Source of the DNA: Chloroflexota bacterium
Lineage (GTDB): Bacteria; Chloroflexota; Anaerolineae; Anaerolineales; Villigracilaceae
Direction of reading: 5' to 3'
Assembly: GCA_016234555.1 (NCBI GenBank)
Contig: JACRBJ010000038.1
Coordinates: forward strand, 1 to 55,890
DNA length: 55,890 nt
The notes under the pieces are model-generated. The model worked only from the letters and a program-made list of their open reading frames with translations, had not been told where the DNA came from and ran no database searches. Below, in pieces: positions 52,602 to 55,890 of the stretch (within the stretch, counting starts at the first letter, position 1; each line of letters starts with the position of its first letter). A program made the position numbers and the translations under genes.

Positions 52602-53693
52602 ATGAAACAGCGACTTGCTCTTTTCCTTTTGATTCTCCTTGCGGCATGTTCTTCTGCTCCAGCCGCAACGCCGACCTCCACGTTGAGTGTGGTCATCGTC
52701 CCTGATACGCCCACGCCGACGGTCATGCCATCACCGACGGCGACGCGCACGCCCGAGCAGGCGCTTTCTCCATACACCATCGAGGGCTTGCGGAAGCACA
52801 AGTTCCAGAGTGGAGAGATCACCATCCGCGAGACGCTGCTCGAAACCGAAGACTTCACCCGCTATCTGATCGAATATCCCAGCGACGGCTTGACGGTCAC
52901 GGGCGTCTTGCAAATCCCGACGATTGGCAAACCACCATACCCCGTCATCGTCATGAACCATGGATTTTTCTCGCGGACGGTGTACGCCTCCGGCGATGGC
53001 ACCGACCGCGCCGCGGAGTTTCTCAACAAGCGCGGTTATCTCACCGCCTCATCGGACTATCGCAGTTGGGCAGATGCCGAAGCGGGAGAGAGTCTGTTTT
53101 ATTCAGGCCTTGCCATTGACGTGATCAACCTGATGAACGCGCTTGAATCCTTCCCCGAAGCGGATATGGAGCACATCGGCATGTGGGGACACAGCATGGG
53201 CGGCGGCGTCACGCTCAAGGTGTTGACCGTCGACGATCGTGTCAAAGCCGCCGTTCTGTATTCCTCCGTCAGCGCGGACTTTGCCGATATCATCGAACGC
53301 TGGGGACCTGGTTGCCTGGGTGACATTCTCGAAGGTGAACTGGCGTATGGCTGCAACTCCTCCGATATTTTGCCCTTGACCCTGCCTGATGACTTGGTCA
53401 CGCCTTATTTCGATGTGTCCACTGATCCTGAGGAATTGAAGAAGTTTTCCCCGCTTTATTATTTCGACTTCGTGACCGCGCCTGTCCAGATTGTGTACGG
53501 AACCGAGGACGGCAAGACCTCCGCTGGCACGCCGCCTGAATGGTCAAAGAAAATGTACGAGGGATTTGTCGAAGCGGGCGTGGATGCCAAACTCTATGCC
53601 CACACGGGCGAGGGACATTCCTTCCGCGACGACGAATGGTTTGCCTTCATGGAGCGTTCAAGCCAGTTCTTTGACAGGCATGTCAAGGAATGA
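52602..53693 (+). CDS. Alpha/beta-hydrolase lipoprotein
   Basis: The 363-residue lipoprotein has a signal ending LLAAC, a threonine/proline-rich linker to about residue 50, and an alpha/beta-hydrolase of the dienelactone-hydrolase/dipeptidyl-peptidase type. Visible elements are VIVMNHGF near the oxyanion region, the nucleophile elbow GHSMGGGV, the acid region VYGTEDGKTS and the catalytic histidine in GEGHSF. The substrate is unknown, probably an ester or peptide outside the cell. TATAAT at 52590-52595 ends 6 nt before the ATG, indicating a leaderless mRNA. Confidence 0.88.
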   Translation: MKQRLALFLLILLAACSSAPAATPTSTLSVVIVPDTPTPTVMPSPTATRTPEQALSPYTIEGLRKHKFQSGEITIRETLLETEDFTRYLIEYPSDGLTVTGVLQIPTIGKPPYPVIVMNHGFFSRTVYASGDGTDRAAEFLNKRGYLTASSDYRSWADAEAGESLFYSGLAIDVINLMNALESFPEADMEHIGMWGHSMGGGVTLKVLTVDDRVKAAVLYSSVSADFADIIERWGPGCLGDILEGELAYGCNSSDILPLTLPDDLVTPYFDVSTDPEELKKFSPLYYFDFVTAPVQIVYGTEDGKTSAGTPPEWSKKMYEGFVEAGVDAKLYAHTGEGHSFRDDEWFAFMERSSQFFDRHVKE

Positions 53694-53782
53694 CGGGAGT
53701 GAAAAATACGGTGTAGCCAGTGAACAGACGATGATTTATCAGGACACACCACGCTTTGTTGAGTGGTTCTGAGCAATTTTTG

Positions 53783-54301
53783 CTATGCATATGGCCAGCT
53801 CTGCCCACTCTGCCCGATAAAGTGAAGTATGATGTCAAAGGTGGGTAGCGGATGGTTAAGCGCACTAAGTACTATTGAAAGTTCACCTCGATGATGAACA
53901 GAATGGATCATTGCTTGCACTAACAATTGCCACACTGGAAAGACCAGTTGTTGTTCTCTCAGTTGCATTTGGATGTTGCGGGCGAGATCAGCTTCGTTAA
54001 GCGATCCAATAAAATCAAGCTGCTCTTGTTCAAGCTTATGCCAATACCGACGGATGCTAGCTAGCGCAGACAAGTCAACGAACTCTAATTCGATAGAGTG
54101 CTTTTGACACTGGGCCAGAAAAAACGCTTCACACTCCAGCATATGGCTAAGTAATCCGTGCACGGAGCCATGACTAGGGCTACACTCCTGCGCAAACTCT
54201 TTTTCTGTCAGATTCTCAGCCGCATCGAGCACAAGTTTGTTGGCGTAGATATTGTATGAGTATAGTGCCAGCAGTCCATCCTGATTGATATTTCCTTGCA
54301 T
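53783..54301 (-). CDS. DinB-family protein
   Basis: The 172-residue four-helix protein has histidines placed as in DinB metal sites: GSVHGLLSHMLECEAFF and MIHSVHHRGELSIVL. Some family members act as thiol-dependent transferases or in damage response; here function is unknown. Codon use is more AT-rich than in neighbours, and it abuts IS remnants, so it may be acquired. Start MQGNINQDGL at 54301 follows AGAAAGG; the longer frame to 54379 runs into IS-like sequence. Confidence 0.82.
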   Translation of the reverse strand: MQGNINQDGLLALYSYNIYANKLVLDAAENLTEKEFAQECSPSHGSVHGLLSHMLECEAFFLAQCQKHSIELEFVDLSALASIRRYWHKLEQEQLDFIGSLNEADLARNIQMQLREQQLVFPVWQLLVQAMIHSVHHRGELSIVLSALNHPLPTFDIILHFIGQSGQSWPYA

Positions 54302-54342
54302 CCTTTGACCTTTCTCCCTTTCGACACTCTGCCGCACAGCGA

Positions 54343-54455
54343 GACTGTCGAAAAAACCTTTGTTTGAAAATTCTCGCAAAAATCTCCCACAACAGGCTCA
54401 AAAATCGCCAAAATGTTGTTCGGAGCACAAACAAGACACTTTTCCATGGTTCTGC
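54343..54455. other. Probable mobile-element remnant
   Basis: GACTGTCGAAAAAACC at 54343-54358 looks like an insertion-sequence end, and the following AT-rich bases encode only a short frame (minus strand, start about 54447, MEKCLVCAPNNIL) with no recognised product. I read this as debris of an earlier insertion next to the DinB gene. Confidence 0.35.
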
Positions 54456-54487
54456 CCCCTTTTCAAAAATCAGTTTTTGAAAAGGGG
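54456..54487. repeat. Perfect 14-bp palindrome at the edge of the IS remnant
   Basis: CCCCTTTTCAAAAA (54456-54469) and TTTTTGAAAAGGGG (54474-54487) enclose TCAG. It abuts the left inverted repeat of the decayed IS at 54490. It could be a terminator that limits transcription across the element, or an IS target structure. Confidence 0.6.
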
Positions 54488-54489
54488 TC

Positions 54490-55190
54490 GCTCTGCTGAA
54501 AGATAGCGCGAACTAGCGGTGAATGTTGTAGACTAAAGCCTTGATGATTAGCTCGCGGTTCTGAAGCTGCGTCTTTCGCGAACTGATGGTGTCGCCAAAC
54601 TTAAGCTTGATTACTGAATGTACAGTTTCAGTTTTCCAGCGTTGCCCAAATAGTCCATCCAAACGAGCCGTGGCTACCAAATCGGCTCTGGCTTTTCGTT
54701 CGGGATCCACCAGTTTGTCATGCCGTCGAATTGGCGGAATGATGTCTAATGCGTTCAAATTCTTGGCGTCAAAATACGCGCCTTTGAGCCAGTGCTCATA
54801 TCTGTGTCCACTGTGCATTTGATAATACAGGCTGGCTTGTCCGAGTGAAAAGCCCGTGCTATCGGAAGCAATGACATTCTCTTCGATATTTTCTTCCTCC
54901 AAAATCTGGTTCTTCATGTTCTCGAAGTCCAGTTTTCGCAGTTTGCGATAGATGCGCTGAAGCGTGGTATGGTCTGGAATGCGCGGCAACTCTTGTTGAG
55001 ATAAAACATCATCAGCACACAGGCTGCCAGTTGCGGCAATTCAAAATGATGCGGCTCTTGGCGTGGGAATATTTCGGCAACGCCTGTTGGGTCAGGCGGT
55101 AGGCGATCTTGGCAACCTTCACATAGCGGCTCTCTCGTTGTTTCATACGCCTACTTTATCATTTCAGATTGATTCTTGCAACAGAGCAAT
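54490..55190 (-). mobile_element. Decayed insertion sequence (IS5/IS1182-like)
   Basis: The element is bounded by related ends: GCTCTGCTGAAAGA at 54490-54503, and on the opposite strand GCTCTGTTGCAAGA near 55174-55187. It contains a broken DDE transposase. At about 700 bp it is shorter than an intact member, fitting internal deletion. The right-end word recurs at 55753-55765 next to a second copy. Confidence 0.7.
54513..55146 (-). pseudogene. Transposase, frameshifted and internally deleted
   Basis: The N-terminus MKQRESRYVKVAKIAYRLTQ starts at 55146. The frame breaks near 55053, where one C appears lost: the other frame continues as PHHFELPQLAACVLMMFYLN, the expected sequence. A second lesion follows after LNKS, and the residues usual before the next block are missing. 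The C-terminal part (54513-54989) is intact: RIPDHTTLQRIYRKLRKL, ASDSTGF, then RWKTETVHSVIK with the last DDE glutamate region. The gene cannot make an active transposase. Confidence 0.85.
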
Positions 55191-55202
55191 CCTTTTTCAT
55201 TA

Positions 55203-55619
55203 TTATTGGGTGCCACTACGGTGCTCATCGGTTCTGGTTTCCGTAACACTTACCACTGGTCCACGCGGTCGGTAAAAAAGCAACCAGACTACTCTTTCCA
55301 CAGCCCATCCGATCAAGGCATAGATCACCATTGCGAAGAAGGATGAGAGTTCGAGCACCATACCCCCGGCAGCTGGGGTGGCTGTCATTCCTGCAAACGG
55401 GAACAGGAACAGGTCAGTAAACCCATAGATCAAGGCAACTATTGGGCTGCCGGAGTTGGCGCCGATCAGTTTTAATCCAATGCGGAGTGCAATAAGGGCT
55501 TCGAGTATTCCAAGCATCAGCCAGATTAATTGAGTAATTTTACAGGTAAGGATACGCTGCTCTCGTTCCGGTTCGGTCTGCAGTGTTCTAACTTCTGATA
55601 CTCTATTATCGTTTGACAT
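55203..55619 (-). CDS. YggT-family membrane protein
   Basis: The 138-residue protein has a charged N-terminus and three hydrophobic segments (about residues 27-52, 58-78 and 88-112). It shows the YggT-like pattern LLGILEALIALRIGLKLIGA, then TDLFLFPFAGM and FFAMVIYALIGWAVERVVWLL. YggT relatives are linked to osmotic tolerance or membrane protein assembly; the role here is unknown. It stands between two inverted copies of the same transposase, which suggests transfer. AAAGGAC lies before the ATG. Confidence 0.78.
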   Translation of the reverse strand: MSNDNRVSEVRTLQTEPEREQRILTCKITQLIWLMLGILEALIALRIGLKLIGANSGSPIVALIYGFTDLFLFPFAGMTATPAAGGMVLELSSFFAMVIYALIGWAVERVVWLLFYRPRGPVVSVTETRTDEHRSGTQ

Positions 55620-55752
55620 TATTTTGTCCTTTCTTCGTAGGCGTATTTATCTTCTTGGCTTGTGATATGCATTTTTTGCACACCTGTATATCTACCAAGA
55701 TAGCATACCTATCCTAAAAATAATCCAAATCCCGGCTAAAAAGAATCTAAAA

Positions 55753-55765
55753 TGCTCTGTTGCAA
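55753..55765 (+). repeat. Inverted-repeat end of a second IS copy
   Basis: TGCTCTGTTGCAA matches the right end of the decayed IS (55176-55188, opposite strand) and lies 30 bp before the second transposase start. Confidence 0.6.
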
Positions 55766-55795
55766 ACATCTGAGTGAGCTGGTAGATTTAAGGGC

Positions 55796-55890
55796 ATGAA
55801 CCAACGAGAGAGCCGCTATGTAAAAGTCGCCAAAATTGCATATCGCCTGACCAAACAGGCATTGCCAAAGTATTCACACGCCAAGAGTCC
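55796..55890 (+). CDS. Transposase, second copy (cut by window edge)
   Basis: The visible 31 codons read MNQRESRYVKVAKIAYRLTK and continue QALPKYSHAKS then P. The DNA is about 85 percent identical by my count to the decayed copy at 55146, with most differences at third codon positions and only two residue changes. It keeps the C lost in the decayed copy, so this copy may be intact. It points away from the first copy, placing the YggT gene between inverted copies. Confidence 0.8.
   Translation, partial: MNQRESRYVKVAKIAYRLTKQALPKYSHAKS

Noticed and set aside
1..55890. CRISPR arrays, tRNA or rRNA genes, prophage
   Set aside because: I looked for regularly spaced short direct repeats, tRNA-like T-loops and phage structural genes and saw none. 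By eye a divergent tRNA could be missed; a tRNAscan run would settle it.

Overview
The window looks like chromosomal DNA of a member of the Chloroflexota, most likely class Anaerolineae. This is an inference from several signs: threonine/proline-rich '-PTPTATP-' linkers in exported proteins, a large cell-surface protein built of beta-sandwich modules common in that phylum, duplicated branched-chain amino acid importers, and several genes whose -10 box lies only 6-8 nt before the start codon (leaderless transcription). Coding density is high, most gene ends carry clear stem-loop terminators, and no tRNA, rRNA, CRISPR array or prophage was seen.

Layout. 1-5781 (minus) is one open frame of 1,927 codons running off the left edge. 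It encodes an exported mosaic protein with two complete sugar-binding domains of ABC-importer type embedded among beta-sandwich modules and fibronectin-like supra-repeats. This is the most unusual object in the window. 6154-9279 holds a GreA/GreB-like protein, uridine kinase, cyclophilin, a VTT membrane protein and a CBS-ACT protein. 9334-12810 holds a pseudouridine synthase, the rpsF-ssb-rpsR operon with a structured leader, and a membrane-anchored foldase. 12935-17311 (minus) is rnc-smc, with a perfect 33-bp palindrome carried in frame inside the smc hinge region. 17551-29318 is mixed housekeeping: aldo/keto reductase, HD phosphohydrolase, DUF3592, miaA (apparently without a canonical start codon), acyl-CoA ligase, ftsH, a cation efflux protein, exonuclease III, a receiver protein, DUF192, a LysM/M23 peptidase and a cyclic-nucleotide-binding protein.

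29752-42000 is about 12 kb of hydrophobic/branched-chain amino acid (HAAT/Liv-type) import genes: two complete five-gene operons in tandem, plus a separate binding-protein gene between them. The two operon leaders share a layout: a very strong Shine-Dalgarno-like site about 92 nt before the binding-protein start, then a small hairpin about 40 nt before that start. Each operon also has a stem-loop between the binding-protein gene and the permeases, which would favour high binding-protein expression.

42079-53693 contains a small membrane protein, a CinA with an apparently dead deamidase domain, an M14 carboxypeptidase, an amidohydrolase fused to a CYTH domain, several envelope proteins, a PucC-like transporter next to an oxygen-dependent protoporphyrinogen oxidase, a tandem pair of small membrane proteins, and a lipoprotein hydrolase. 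53783-55890 looks acquired: a DinB-family gene, a decayed IS element, a YggT-family gene, and the start of a second copy of the same transposase in the opposite orientation, cut by the right edge.
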